Origin: DASTFP01 sp963744345
GTDB lineage: Bacteria; Verrucomicrobiota; Verrucomicrobiia; Chthoniobacterales; Terrimicrobiaceae
Reading direction: 5' to 3'
NCBI GenBank assembly: GCA_963744345.1
Contig: CAVUTD010000024.1
Coordinates: 62,001 to 126,000, forward strand
Length of the DNA: 64,000 bases
Below are positions 15,398-23,846 of the stretch, in pieces; positions within the stretch are counted from its first letter, which is position 1; every line of letters begins with the position of its first letter. The notes beneath the pieces were generated by a model that was not told the origin of the DNA, ran no database searches, and worked only from the letters and a program-made list of their open reading frames with translations. Both the position numbers and the translations under genes were made by a program.

Positions 15398-15667
15398 TTA
15401 CCAGCTCGATTTTGTCACCCCAGGAACCATACCGGCCGCGGCAAGCTCACGAAAAGTGATGCGGGAAATCTTGAAACGACGCATGTACGCCCGGCGACGT
15501 CCGCTTACCTTGCATCGACTGACCAGCCTCGTGGGGCTGGCATCCCGAGGCAATTGGGAGAGCGAGGAGTAATCCTTCTTGGCCTTGAGTTGTGCCCGAA
15601 GCTCAGCATACTTCTCCACTGTCTTGCGTTTACGCTTGTCACGCTCGAGCCACGATTTCTTTGCCAT
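15398..15667 (-). CDS. rpsN: 30S ribosomal protein uS14, zinc-free form
   Basis: Start at 15667 gives MAKKSWLERDKRKRKTVEKY; the longer frame upstream is not used. 89 residues, ending VPGVTKSSW as expected. The C-terminal motif RCKVSGRRRAYMRRFKISR lacks the paired cysteines of the zinc form, so this is the C-minus type. It stands alone, outside the main ribosomal operons. Confidence 0.97.
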   Translation of the reverse strand: MAKKSWLERDKRKRKTVEKYAELRAQLKAKKDYSSLSQLPRDASPTRLVSRCKVSGRRRAYMRRFKISRITFRELAAAGMVPGVTKSSW

Positions 15668-15714
15668 AGAAAGGCAAAGACTGTAGACAGCGGCGGGTCC
15701 GATGCAAGTGGTAA

Positions 15715-16758
15715 TTACGGCGCTGGTTGCTGCTGAGTGAGGCAGTGAAAGGCCCCCAAACCCCAGATCAGTTCGCGGCAATCGATGGGCACAATTTTGC
15801 GATCGGGAAAGGCCTCCTTTAAGACGGAAGCGGCCCAAGCATCATTGGTGTCGTGATAGGTCGGCAACAGCACCACGGTATTGCCAACGTAAAAGTTAGC
15901 GTAGCTTGCGGGTAAGCGCTCGCCTTCACGGGTGATGCGGGAGGGCATCGGAAGCTTCGACACCCGCAGGGGCGCGCCATTTGAAAGCCGCATCGTGCGA
16001 AGGCGCTGGAAGTTAAGCTCGAGCGGTTCATAGTTCGGATCGTCCTCGTCCTCCTCAACCACGGTCACGACCGTATTTGGGCTGACAAAACGTGTGATGT
16101 CGTCCACATGCCCATCGGTGTCGTCGCCCTCGATGCCGTCGCCGAGCCAAAGAATTTGTGTGACCCCGAGAGCTTCCCGAAGGTTGGCTTCAATCTGCTC
16201 TCGAGACAGATCTGGATTGCGATTTGAATGCAACAAGCACGATTCGGTGGTAAGCACCGTGCCCCGTCCATTCACGTCGATTGACCCGCCCTCCAGAACA
16301 AACTCGCCGAAATCGAACACCCGCACGCCGATTTTTTCCGCGATAAGCGTCGCGGCGGCATCGTCCTCCTCGAACTGAGGTAATTTATAGCCCCACGCGT
16401 TGAAGCCGAAGTCGACCGCAGCCAATCGGGGCTTTTCCTTGCGTTTGAGGAAAATTGGCCCGTGATCTCGGCACCAAGGCTCGTTGGTCGGAATATGGAA
16501 AAATTCAACGCGCCCCGTCGGACAGTTTCCCAGAAGAGCACGTACCTCGCTCTCCTGCTCGGCATCTCTCACGTTGATGCGGACGATTTCGGATACCCCG
16601 AGCGCTTGGACCATCTCGACGAAGACAGGAACCACGCGATGGTAAGCAGAGGGAAAGCTTGCTCCATCTGGATGAGGCCACGAGATCCACGTCGCCTCGT
16701 GACGCTCCCATTCGGCTGGCATGGAGTAGCCTTCTTTGGAGGGAGAACATCGTTCCAT
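15715..16758 (-). CDS. aguA: Agmatine deiminase
   Basis: Converts agmatine to N-carbamoylputrescine and ammonia in the cytoplasm, a step from arginine to putrescine. Start set at ATG 16758 (MERCSPSKEGYSMPAEW); the frame extends to 16872, but that would overlap the divergent miaB. Family motifs: EWERHEATWISWPH, NEPWCRDHGPIF, EGGSIDVNGRGTVL, GDDTDGHVDDITRF and the C-terminal catalytic Cys in GLGAFHCLTQQ. About 347 residues, normal. The arginine decarboxylase that would supply agmatine is encoded at 37446-39371. Confidence 0.95.
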   Translation of the reverse strand: MERCSPSKEGYSMPAEWERHEATWISWPHPDGASFPSAYHRVVPVFVEMVQALGVSEIVRINVRDAEQESEVRALLGNCPTGRVEFFHIPTNEPWCRDHGPIFLKRKEKPRLAAVDFGFNAWGYKLPQFEEDDAAATLIAEKIGVRVFDFGEFVLEGGSIDVNGRGTVLTTESCLLHSNRNPDLSREQIEANLREALGVTQILWLGDGIEGDDTDGHVDDITRFVSPNTVVTVVEEDEDDPNYEPLELNFQRLRTMRLSNGAPLRVSKLPMPSRITREGERLPASYANFYVGNTVVLLPTYHDTNDAWAASVLKEAFPDRKIVPIDCRELIWGLGAFHCLTQQQPAP

Positions 16759-16870
16759 TACTTCTAAAGAATCCGCGCTACCGTTGAAAAATAACAAGGG
16801 TTTTTTCTGATCGCAGCCCTCATTGTGCAGACTGGAAATTTTTTTGGGCGGCGAGTAGGTTTCCCGACTC

Positions 16871-18235
16871 ATGCCCAGCGTTTATATCAAGACCTATGGC
16901 TGCCAGATGAATGAACGCGACTCCGAGCAGGTCGCCCAATCGCTCATCAGGCGCGGCTATCGGCTGGTCAAGGAGGAGACCGAAGCTGACGTGATTCTGC
17001 TGAACACCTGCAGCGTGCGTGACATGGCTGAGCAAAAGGCAATTGGAAAAATCGGCATGCTTCAGCGGCTTCGCGAAAAGCGTCCCCATCTTGTTCTTGG
17101 TTATCTGGGCTGTATGGCTCAGAGCCGCGGCCAAGAACTCCTGAACTCCTCATCACGGGTCGAACTCATCGTCGGCACCCAAAAAATTCATCGGGTCGCA
17201 GATTACGTCGATGAACTGGTGCAGCAAGAATTTCACAACCGCATGGACGACGAGCGATTGCCAATCGTGGACATCGAGGAAGAGAAAGGCTCAGAGTCCG
17301 CAATTCGCGATCACCTGTTAGCCCCAGTCCAGGCCACCGCCTTCGTCTCGGTCATGCAAGGGTGCAACATGCACTGCGCGTTTTGTATTGTCCCGCAGAC
17401 CCGGGGCGTGGAACGCAGTCGTTCAATTCCCGAAATCACAGAGGAGGTTCGCGACCTCGCAGACAAGGGGGTGAAGGAAGTCACTCTGCTTGGACAGATC
17501 GTCAATCTGTACGGACGCCACGAATTCGAGAGACGCGATGGTCTAAGCCCTTTTGTTCAGCTCATCGATAGCGTTTGCTCCGTGAAAGGGATCGCTCGCG
17601 TTCGCTTTACCTCTCCGCACCCGATTGGATTTCGTGAGGACCTCGTGGGCGTTTACGCTCGACAGGAGAAGCTCGTTGAGCACGTTCATCTTCCCTTGCA
17701 AAGCGGCTCAGATCGAATCCTCAAGGTAATGCGGCGCGGATACACATCGAAAACGTACCTGAAGCTTGTCGACAAACTGCGCCGGGCGCGCCCGGGGATC
17801 GCGATCACGACGGACATTATCGTTGGCTTCCCGGGAGAGACCGAGGCCGATTATCAAGAAACCCGAAAACTGGCCGACGCCGTTGGATTTGACAATGCTT
17901 TCGTGTTCCGTTATTCGCCACGCCGCGATACCCCTGCCGCTGCCATGGACCAACAAGTTCCGGAAGAGGTAAAAGAATTTCGCAATCAGGACCTCTTGGA
18001 AATCATCAATCGTCACGCTCGGGCCAAGCTCAACGCCTACCTCGGCCAAAGAGTTCAGATCCTTTGTGAGGGTCCGAGCAAAAACAATCCCAACCGCCTG
18101 AGTGGCCGAACGCGGACGAACAAGATCGTCGTGTTCGAAGGTGCTTCGCGCCATGTTGGCGAGATTTTCGACGTCCGTATTGCCTCTGCCTCACCCTCCA
18201 CCCTTTATGGGGATCCGGTGCTCTCGGAGTCTTGA
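16871..18235 (+). CDS. miaB: tRNA-2-methylthio-N6-isopentenyladenosine synthase MiaB
   Basis: A radical-SAM methylthiotransferase that modifies A37 of tRNAs reading UNN codons. N-terminal UPF0004 domain begins MPSVYIKTYGCQMNERDSEQ with cluster cysteines also in NTCSVRD and GYLGCMAQ. The radical SAM cluster CNMHCAFC is near residues 165-172, and PHPIGF and HLPLQSGSDRIL are the expected later motifs. A C-terminal TRAM domain occupies about 385-450. 454 residues, full length. Divergent from aguA, with about 112 bp between the chosen starts. Confidence 0.96.
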   Translation: MPSVYIKTYGCQMNERDSEQVAQSLIRRGYRLVKEETEADVILLNTCSVRDMAEQKAIGKIGMLQRLREKRPHLVLGYLGCMAQSRGQELLNSSSRVELIVGTQKIHRVADYVDELVQQEFHNRMDDERLPIVDIEEEKGSESAIRDHLLAPVQATAFVSVMQGCNMHCAFCIVPQTRGVERSRSIPEITEEVRDLADKGVKEVTLLGQIVNLYGRHEFERRDGLSPFVQLIDSVCSVKGIARVRFTSPHPIGFREDLVGVYARQEKLVEHVHLPLQSGSDRILKVMRRGYTSKTYLKLVDKLRRARPGIAITTDIIVGFPGETEADYQETRKLADAVGFDNAFVFRYSPRRDTPAAAMDQQVPEEVKEFRNQDLLEIINRHARAKLNAYLGQRVQILCEGPSKNNPNRLSGRTRTNKIVVFEGASRHVGEIFDVRIASASPSTLYGDPVLSES

Positions 18236-18370
18236 TCTCAAAGGCGTGAAAGATTCCATCTCTCGCCTAGCGGTTTACCGTCCGTGGAATCCAAGAGCTT
18301 ACCCGAAACGCGCTAGGCAAGCCGAGGCAAAGCTGACCATCGGTCCGGCAAAAAGCAGATCTCTCCTTTG

Positions 18371-19210
18371 ATGAGGAAGCGCCCCATTTATGTCGAGCTG
18401 CGCGCACCGGAATTTGATCTGTGCCGCACGATTGAGAGCGGGCAGATTTTCCATGCAATGCGCGAAGGAGATGGCTGGCAAATCTTGGTTGATCGCACGC
18501 CGGTGTACGTGGAGCAGCGTGGCGCCACACTGTTCGTCTCCCGCGAACATGTAAACCTTGCTCGAAGGTATTTCTCGCTCGATCATCCATTACCGGCCAT
18601 ATACGCGGCGTTTCCTTCTGATCCTTTTAGTTGCGCGGCGCTGGCGGCATGCCGCGGTCTGCGCATCCTCAGACAACCGCTGTGGGAGTGTCTGGCGACA
18701 TTTATCACCTCGCCCATGAAGCAGGTCGCCCATATCCGTCAGATTTCCTTGGAGCTGCGCGCCAGGTATGGGGAACAAATCCCAGGCGCGCGTGTCAACG
18801 CCTACCCGACGGCAGTTCGGCTCGCCCAAGCGACTGAAAGTGAGCTCCGAAGGTGCCGACTAGGCTTTCGGGCAAAAAGCCTGCTCGGGACGGCGAAAAT
18901 CATCGCCTCGGGAGAATTCGACCTCAGCGCGCTGGCAGATAAATCGACCTCCCAAGCGCGTGAATGCCTCTGCCTGCTGCCGGGGGTTGGACGAAAGGTG
19001 GCGAACTGCGTTTTGCTTTTTGGCTTCGAACGACTCGATGCCGTTCCCGTGGATGTTTGGGTGGCCCGAATTCTTCGCGCCATGCACAAGAATACCTCCT
19101 CGTTGCGCGAACTCGAAGAATTTTCCAATCGCCAGTTCGGCTCTTACGCCGGCTACATTCAGCAATACTTGTTCCATCATGCGAGGGTTAGCAAAAGCCT
19201 TCCCGTATGA
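18371..19210 (+). CDS. 8-oxoguanine DNA glycosylase/AP lyase (OGG1-like)
   Basis: Base-excision repair enzyme of the HhH-GPD superfamily. An N-terminal OGG_N-like domain (FDLCRTIESGQIFHAMREGD) precedes the glycosylase core. The helix-hairpin-helix LPGVGRKVANCVLL near residue 200 carries the lysine expected to form the Schiff base, and VPVDVWVARIL near 226 has the catalytic Asp. This Lys/Asp arrangement fits OGG1 rather than AlkA. 279 residues from ATG 18371; a TTG one codon earlier is also in frame. It lies 10 bases before tonB. Confidence 0.9.
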   Translation: MRKRPIYVELRAPEFDLCRTIESGQIFHAMREGDGWQILVDRTPVYVEQRGATLFVSREHVNLARRYFSLDHPLPAIYAAFPSDPFSCAALAACRGLRILRQPLWECLATFITSPMKQVAHIRQISLELRARYGEQIPGARVNAYPTAVRLAQATESELRRCRLGFRAKSLLGTAKIIASGEFDLSALADKSTSQARECLCLLPGVGRKVANCVLLFGFERLDAVPVDVWVARILRAMHKNTSSLRELEEFSNRQFGSYAGYIQQYLFHHARVSKSLPV

Positions 19211-19220
19211 TTTCCTTCGC

Positions 19221-20213
19221 ATGAGCACCACCACCACGCTAACTCCGTGGCGTGAAGAGCATCGCCGGAAGGCGATCGGAGCGTTGATCGTTTCTCTTAT
19301 TGTTCACTGTCTTATCATTCTGCTCGTCAGCTTGGCGCTTACCATTCGTCCGCCTGTCTTTGTTCCGAGGCCGGAGGAAACGCCTGTGGAACTAACGCTC
19401 GTTGAGCTTCCGCAAGCTCAGCAAGATGAGAAGCCGTCGTATGTCGAGACCAGCGAATCTCAGAGCAGCGATAAGCCTCCGGAAAATGCGCCATTCGAGT
19501 CTGACAAGGACACTCAAGCCGCTGCTCCCTTACCGGCGTCTGGTGACGCGCCAGTGCCTACCCAGGACGGCCAAGAAAAGCCGGGGCTCAGTTTTGAGAA
19601 CAAGGAATATACGGCGGGGCCGCAGGCGCGTGCCTCAACTCCGGCCGTCGAGGCGCGCGAGGCAGTCGCGCCTGAGCCCACGGCTGAACCGCAGGAAGAA
19701 CCTAAGCCTACGCCCACGCCGAGTGCAGAACTGGCGCTGCTTCAACCGCCCAAACCAAAGAGCTCTCCTCGACCCCAATCTGCGACGCGGGCTGAGCGAA
19801 AACAAGAACAGCAGGTATCGCAGCCTCCCGGATATCAGCCTCAAACTCGAATTACGCGGATCCGAGGGAATATCTCCAATCGCGGGAGGTCCGCTGTCAG
19901 TGCCACCGCAACGCCCTTGGGACGTTACAAGAAAATGCTCTCCGACGCGATCGGCTCCCGCTGGTACTACTACGTGAGTGATAAGATTGCCTTGCTCAAC
20001 GTTGGAACAGTCGAGATTCGATTTGTCGTTCGAGAGAGCGGCAAGGTGGAAAAAGTGCAGGTCTTGCGCAACAGCTCGAACGAGAGTTTTGCGGCTTGCA
20101 GTGTCCGAGCCATCATGGAAGCTGAAATCCCGCCGATTCCCAAGGAGCTTGTCCCTATGCTTGAAAGCGGTCGCATCGAAATCGAATACTCGTTCACCAT
20201 ACTGTCAAACTGA
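19221..20213 (+). CDS. tonB: TonB-type energy transducer
   Basis: Start at ATG 19221 (MSTTTTLTPWREEHRRKAIG). One membrane segment at about residues 20-42 (IGALIVSLIVHCLIILLVS) precedes a long Pro/Glu/Lys-rich periplasmic spacer (PTPTPSAELALLQPPKPKSS). The C-terminal TonB domain lies at about 240-330 (GRYKKMLSDAIGSRWYYYV, VEIRFVVRESGKVEKVQVL). It transmits proton-motive force from ExbB/ExbD to outer-membrane receptors. The stop overlaps the exbB start (TGATG), so the three genes form a coupled operon. Confidence 0.9.
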   Translation: MSTTTTLTPWREEHRRKAIGALIVSLIVHCLIILLVSLALTIRPPVFVPRPEETPVELTLVELPQAQQDEKPSYVETSESQSSDKPPENAPFESDKDTQAAAPLPASGDAPVPTQDGQEKPGLSFENKEYTAGPQARASTPAVEAREAVAPEPTAEPQEEPKPTPTPSAELALLQPPKPKSSPRPQSATRAERKQEQQVSQPPGYQPQTRITRIRGNISNRGRSAVSATATPLGRYKKMLSDAIGSRWYYYVSDKIALLNVGTVEIRFVVRESGKVEKVQVLRNSSNESFAACSVRAIMEAEIPPIPKELVPMLESGRIEIEYSFTILSN

Positions 20214-20869
20214 TGGAATTGATCCTCGCCTCGATCGTGGAAGGTGCCCTCGATTTTTTTGTCAAGGGGGGGTTTTTCATGGCTATTCTCCTCGTCGTTT
20301 CCGTTGTCGCCGGAACGGTGATCATCCTGCGGAGCGCAGCGCTGCGTGAGAAGGCGATCCTTCCGCCGGCCCTTTCCGAGGAAATCGAGCGCCTGCGGCC
20401 GGGAGACGATCTCGACAAGCTCGAACGGCTCATCCTGCGATATCCATCCGCCCTTGCACGAATCTTAACTACTTTGTTGCAGCATCTCGGCTGGTCCCGC
20501 GCGGAAGCGGTCGAAGCCGTTCAAACTCGTGCACGCCATGAAGTGGCTCGACTGGAAAGTGGCTTGGTTATCCTCGAAATCACTACTGGGATAGCTCCTC
20601 TTCTCGGCTTGTTGGGCACATTATCGGGCTTGGTCGGGATTTTTGCGGCGATTGGCACTGATCCAGTCGCCGTGGCTCGCGGGATTGCAGAGGCTCTAAA
20701 TACCACCATTGTGGGACTTGCTGTGGCCGTGCCAAGCCTCATCACCTTCAATTATTTTCAGCGCCGGATCGAAGTCATGGCGGTCGAGATGGAGTCCCTC
20801 GTGGCAGACTTGATTGTCAAGTGCTACCCGCCGGGCGCTACGCCGGTCGTGGAAGCCCTCCCCTCATGA
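20213..20869 (+). CDS. exbB: ExbB/TolQ/MotA-family proton channel protein
   Basis: 218 residues. First membrane segment near residues 18-40 (GFFMAILLVVSVVAGTVIIL). The conserved pair of helices near the C-terminal half follows (LEITTGIAPLLGLLGTLSGL, LNTTIVGLAVAVPSLITF), which is the MotA/TolQ/ExbB domain. It forms the stator ring that powers TonB. Overlaps tonB by one base and exbD by four (ATGA). Confidence 0.92.
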   Translation: MELILASIVEGALDFFVKGGFFMAILLVVSVVAGTVIILRSAALREKAILPPALSEEIERLRPGDDLDKLERLILRYPSALARILTTLLQHLGWSRAEAVEAVQTRARHEVARLESGLVILEITTGIAPLLGLLGTLSGLVGIFAAIGTDPVAVARGIAEALNTTIVGLAVAVPSLITFNYFQRRIEVMAVEMESLVADLIVKCYPPGATPVVEALPS

Positions 20870-21285
20870 GGTTTTACACCCGCAAGCGGCAGGCGCCATC
20901 TGTAATCATCGTTTCGTTGATCGACATCCTGGCCATCTTGCTCATTTTTTTCATAGTCACGACGACGTTTCGAAAAAATCAGCCGCTGTTGCAGATCAAT
21001 CTTCCCGAGTCGAAAGCCGCGGAACAAGCTCCAGCCGAAAAGAGCGAGCCGGTGATCCTGAGTGTCAAAAGCGCGGAAGAAATCACGCTGGATGAAAAAC
21101 CTGTCACGCTGGAAAACCTCTCTCAAACGCTCAAAACGGTGCGTGAACAACAGCCAACGCGCCCCGTAGCCATGCAGGCGGATCGGGAAGCGCCTTTCGG
21201 TACCGTTGTCAAGGTCCTGGACGCTCTTAAAGAGGCTGGCATCAAAAACATTCCGGCTTTCACTCAGCCTGAGACGAAAAAATAA
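20866..21285 (+). CDS. exbD: ExbD/TolR-family biopolymer transporter
   Basis: 139 residues from ATG 20866 (MRFYTRKRQAPSVIIVSLID). A single N-terminal membrane helix contains the conserved Asp (LIDILAILLIFFIVTTTF), the proton-carrying residue of ExbD, then a periplasmic domain ending GIKNIPAFTQPETKK. Start chosen by the ATGA overlap with exbB. Third gene of tonB-exbB-exbD. Confidence 0.92.
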   Translation: MRFYTRKRQAPSVIIVSLIDILAILLIFFIVTTTFRKNQPLLQINLPESKAAEQAPAEKSEPVILSVKSAEEITLDEKPVTLENLSQTLKTVREQQPTRPVAMQADREAPFGTVVKVLDALKEAGIKNIPAFTQPETKK

Positions 21286-21335
21286 GGCTTTGTTGAAGGT
21301 TGATCGGACAGGGTTTCGGGCCGTAGTGTACGACC

Positions 21336-21890
21336 ATGATCCTGGAAATCGTCCAATACGGCCATCCCGCCTTACGCGCCACAGGGAGGCATCTGGAGAA
21401 AATCGATTCTCGTATCCAGGCTCTTGCCCAGGACATGCTGGACACCATGTATGACGCGGAGGGTGTCGGTCTCGCTGCCCAGCAGGTTGGCATGCCCGTT
21501 CAGCTTTGCGTCATCGACGTCCGAGAGGTCAAGGATCGCCCCAGCGTTCTTCGCATTGCCGGTGATCCCGTCGACGTGGAGAAGTACATGCCGCTTATCT
21601 TGATCAATCCCGAGGTGAAGCCGTTCGGAGCTCCTGAGCCAGGGACTGAAGGATGCCTGAGCTTTCCGGGCGCTCAAACCGATGTGACGCGACCGCGTGG
21701 CGTTCGGGTAAAAGCTCAAGGGCTGGATGGAAGCATGCTGGAATTTGAGGCCGACGGACTTCTTGCTCGAGCCATTCAGCACGAGCACGATCATCTTCAG
21801 GGGATTCTCTTTATCGATCGCGTAGCTGCTTCGGAACGCAAGAGGATCGAGTCCGAAATGGGCGAACAATCGAAGCGAGCATCTCTCTGA
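21336..21890 (+). CDS. def: Peptide deformylase
   Basis: Removes the formyl group from the N-terminal methionine of new proteins. All three motifs are present: GVGLAAQQ near residue 43, EGCLSFPG near 104 (metal-binding Cys) and HEHDHLQG near 148 (two metal-binding His and the catalytic Glu). 184 residues, normal. It starts 50 bases after exbD, so possibly the same transcript. Confidence 0.97.
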   Translation: MILEIVQYGHPALRATGRHLEKIDSRIQALAQDMLDTMYDAEGVGLAAQQVGMPVQLCVIDVREVKDRPSVLRIAGDPVDVEKYMPLILINPEVKPFGAPEPGTEGCLSFPGAQTDVTRPRGVRVKAQGLDGSMLEFEADGLLARAIQHEHDHLQGILFIDRVAASERKRIESEMGEQSKRASL

Positions 21891-21999
21891 GCCGCAAAGC
21901 TGAGCTCTTGTGGCACCGTTCGCATTCGGCTCCTAAGCGAAAGAGCTCGGGGGTAAAGAAAAGTGACTCTTTCTTAGATCGGGCCAAAGTATTTCATCC

Positions 22000-23070
22000 T
22001 TGAAAACCATCCTGGTCACTGGTTCGTCAGGGCTAATCGGCTCCGAGGCTTGCCTGCATTTTGCTCGCAAGGGCTTTGCCATTCACGGGGTCGACAACAA
22101 TCTGCGGGAAGCTTTTTTTGGACCTGAGGGCGATAACCGAATAAATCAACGACGCCTGGTTCGCGAGATTGCCGCCTTCGTTCATCACGAGCTCGACGTT
22201 CGGGAACGCCGGAGCGTACTGCAACTCGTCGAACAATTGCGTCCTTCAGCGATCATCCATTGCGCCGCTCAACCCTCGCACGACCGGTCCGCCGCTATTC
22301 CCTTCGACGACTTTGATATTAATGCCGGGGGGACCATGAATTTTCTAGAGGCCGCACGCAGATTCTCGCCGGAGGCTCCCTTCATCTATCTTTCGACAAA
22401 CAAGGTCTACGGTGATCGACCAAACCGGATCCCCGTGATCGAATCAGAGCTCCGCTGGGATTTTTCCGATCCTCCCTTTCAAGAAGGCATCAATGAAAAC
22501 CTTCCTATTGATCAATGCGCTCACTCGCTTTTCGGCGCATCCAAATTAGCCGCCGACATTTTCGTTCAGGAGTACGGCCGTCGATTCGGTATGCCGACGT
22601 GTTGCTTACGCTGCGGATGCCTTACGGGCCCGAGCCATGCCGGAGTGGAACTGCATGGCTTCCTGAGCTATCTGATTCGATGCAACGTTGAAGGTCGCGA
22701 GTACAAGGTCTATGGCTATAAGGGCAAACAGGTCCGTGACAACATTCATGCCAAGGACGTTGCCAATTTCATGGGGGAGTTCTTCGCCCAACCAAAAGTG
22801 GCGGAGGTCTACAATTTGGGAGGAGGCAAGGAGAATTCGTGTTCAATCTTGGAGGCATTCGCAATTGCCGAGGAAGTCTCCGGACGAAAGCAAACCTATG
22901 TCATTCTCGAGGCGAATCGGGTCGGAGACCACATTTGCTACTACAGCAATCTCAAAAAGGTGAGAGAGCACTATCCCAATTGGACAATCACTATCTCTCT
23001 GCGGAAAATTGTTGAGGATATCGTCGCAGGGTGGCAGCAGCGCATTGCTTCTCCGGCACTGGCGATATGA
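22000..23070 (+). CDS. NAD-dependent epimerase, CDP-paratose 2-epimerase-like
   Basis: A short-chain dehydrogenase-type nucleotide-sugar epimerase of 356 residues. The Rossmann signature TGSSGLIG lies near residue 7. The region SLFGASKLAADIFVQEYG has F-x-x-x-K at the usual Tyr-x-x-x-Lys site. CLTGPSHAGVELHGFLSYL and GYKGKQVRDNIH are characteristic of CDP-paratose/tyvelose 2-epimerase relatives. Probably makes a deoxyhexose donor for surface glycans. The start is TTG at 22000, the only start that includes the full NAD-binding loop. First gene of the glycan operon; overlaps the next gene by four bases. Confidence 0.85.
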   Translation: MKTILVTGSSGLIGSEACLHFARKGFAIHGVDNNLREAFFGPEGDNRINQRRLVREIAAFVHHELDVRERRSVLQLVEQLRPSAIIHCAAQPSHDRSAAIPFDDFDINAGGTMNFLEAARRFSPEAPFIYLSTNKVYGDRPNRIPVIESELRWDFSDPPFQEGINENLPIDQCAHSLFGASKLAADIFVQEYGRRFGMPTCCLRCGCLTGPSHAGVELHGFLSYLIRCNVEGREYKVYGYKGKQVRDNIHAKDVANFMGEFFAQPKVAEVYNLGGGKENSCSILEAFAIAEEVSGRKQTYVILEANRVGDHICYYSNLKKVREHYPNWTITISLRKIVEDIVAGWQQRIASPALAI

Positions 23071-23846
23071 TCTGCCAGGCTGCCAGCGCCTCTTCAAGTC
23101 TTAGACACAGAGAGGAAATTCAGTTCAATCGTTTGGTCTGGACGCGGAAGCGCTGCCTGCGGAGAGCGTATCGTTCCTTTCAGCAGAGGATCGCCGGTAA
23201 GCTAACATCCATTCCGGGGGCGCTTGTCGTCGAACTTGGCTCCGGAATTGGCAGCCTCAAGGAGGTGATCCCTGAATGTGTCACCACCGACATTTTCCCG
23301 AACGAATGGCTGGATCGACAGGAGAATGCCTACGCTCTCTCCTTTGCTGATCGATCTGTGAGCAATCTGATCCTGTTTGACGTCTGGCACCATCTCGAAT
23401 ATCCGGGCGCTGCTTTGCAGGAATTTTCTCGCGTGCTGGTGGAGGGCGGACGGGTAATCCTCTTCGAACCGGCGATGAGTATCCTCGGAAAATTCGTGTA
23501 CGGGTTTCTACACAATGAGCCGCTCGGCTCGCGTGAACCCGTTCACTGGAACGCTCCCAAAGATTTTGACCCCACTCGAGCACGGTACTTTGCCGCGCAA
23601 TCGCAAGCCGCCCGTATCTTCCAGCAACGCGAGATAACCGCCTGGACTTCCGATTGGAAACTTCTCTCGATCGAAGGTATCGTCAGCTTCGCGTATTTGC
23701 TTAGCGGCGGCTTCAGTCGTCCCCAGCTCTATCCTGACGGCTTTCTGCCGGCAATCATGTGGCTCGATCGACTTCTGGCGCGATTTCCGACTCTGTTTGC
23801 GGCTCGCCTTCTCATAGTCTTGGAAAGGAAACCCTCCGATGGCTGA
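23067..23846 (+). CDS. SAM-dependent methyltransferase
   Basis: 259 residues from ATG 23067, which overlaps the epimerase stop (ATGA). Class I methyltransferase fold: SAM-binding motif VVELGSGIGSLKEV near residue 51, motif II-like TDIFPNEW, then LILFDVWHHLEYPGAALQE and a GGRVILFEPA strand. Substrate probably a sugar or lipid-linked glycan intermediate, judged by the neighbours. It overlaps the next gene by 8 bases. Confidence 0.85.
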   Translation: MICQAASASSSLRHREEIQFNRLVWTRKRCLRRAYRSFQQRIAGKLTSIPGALVVELGSGIGSLKEVIPECVTTDIFPNEWLDRQENAYALSFADRSVSNLILFDVWHHLEYPGAALQEFSRVLVEGGRVILFEPAMSILGKFVYGFLHNEPLGSREPVHWNAPKDFDPTRARYFAAQSQAARIFQQREITAWTSDWKLLSIEGIVSFAYLLSGGFSRPQLYPDGFLPAIMWLDRLLARFPTLFAARLLIVLERKPSDG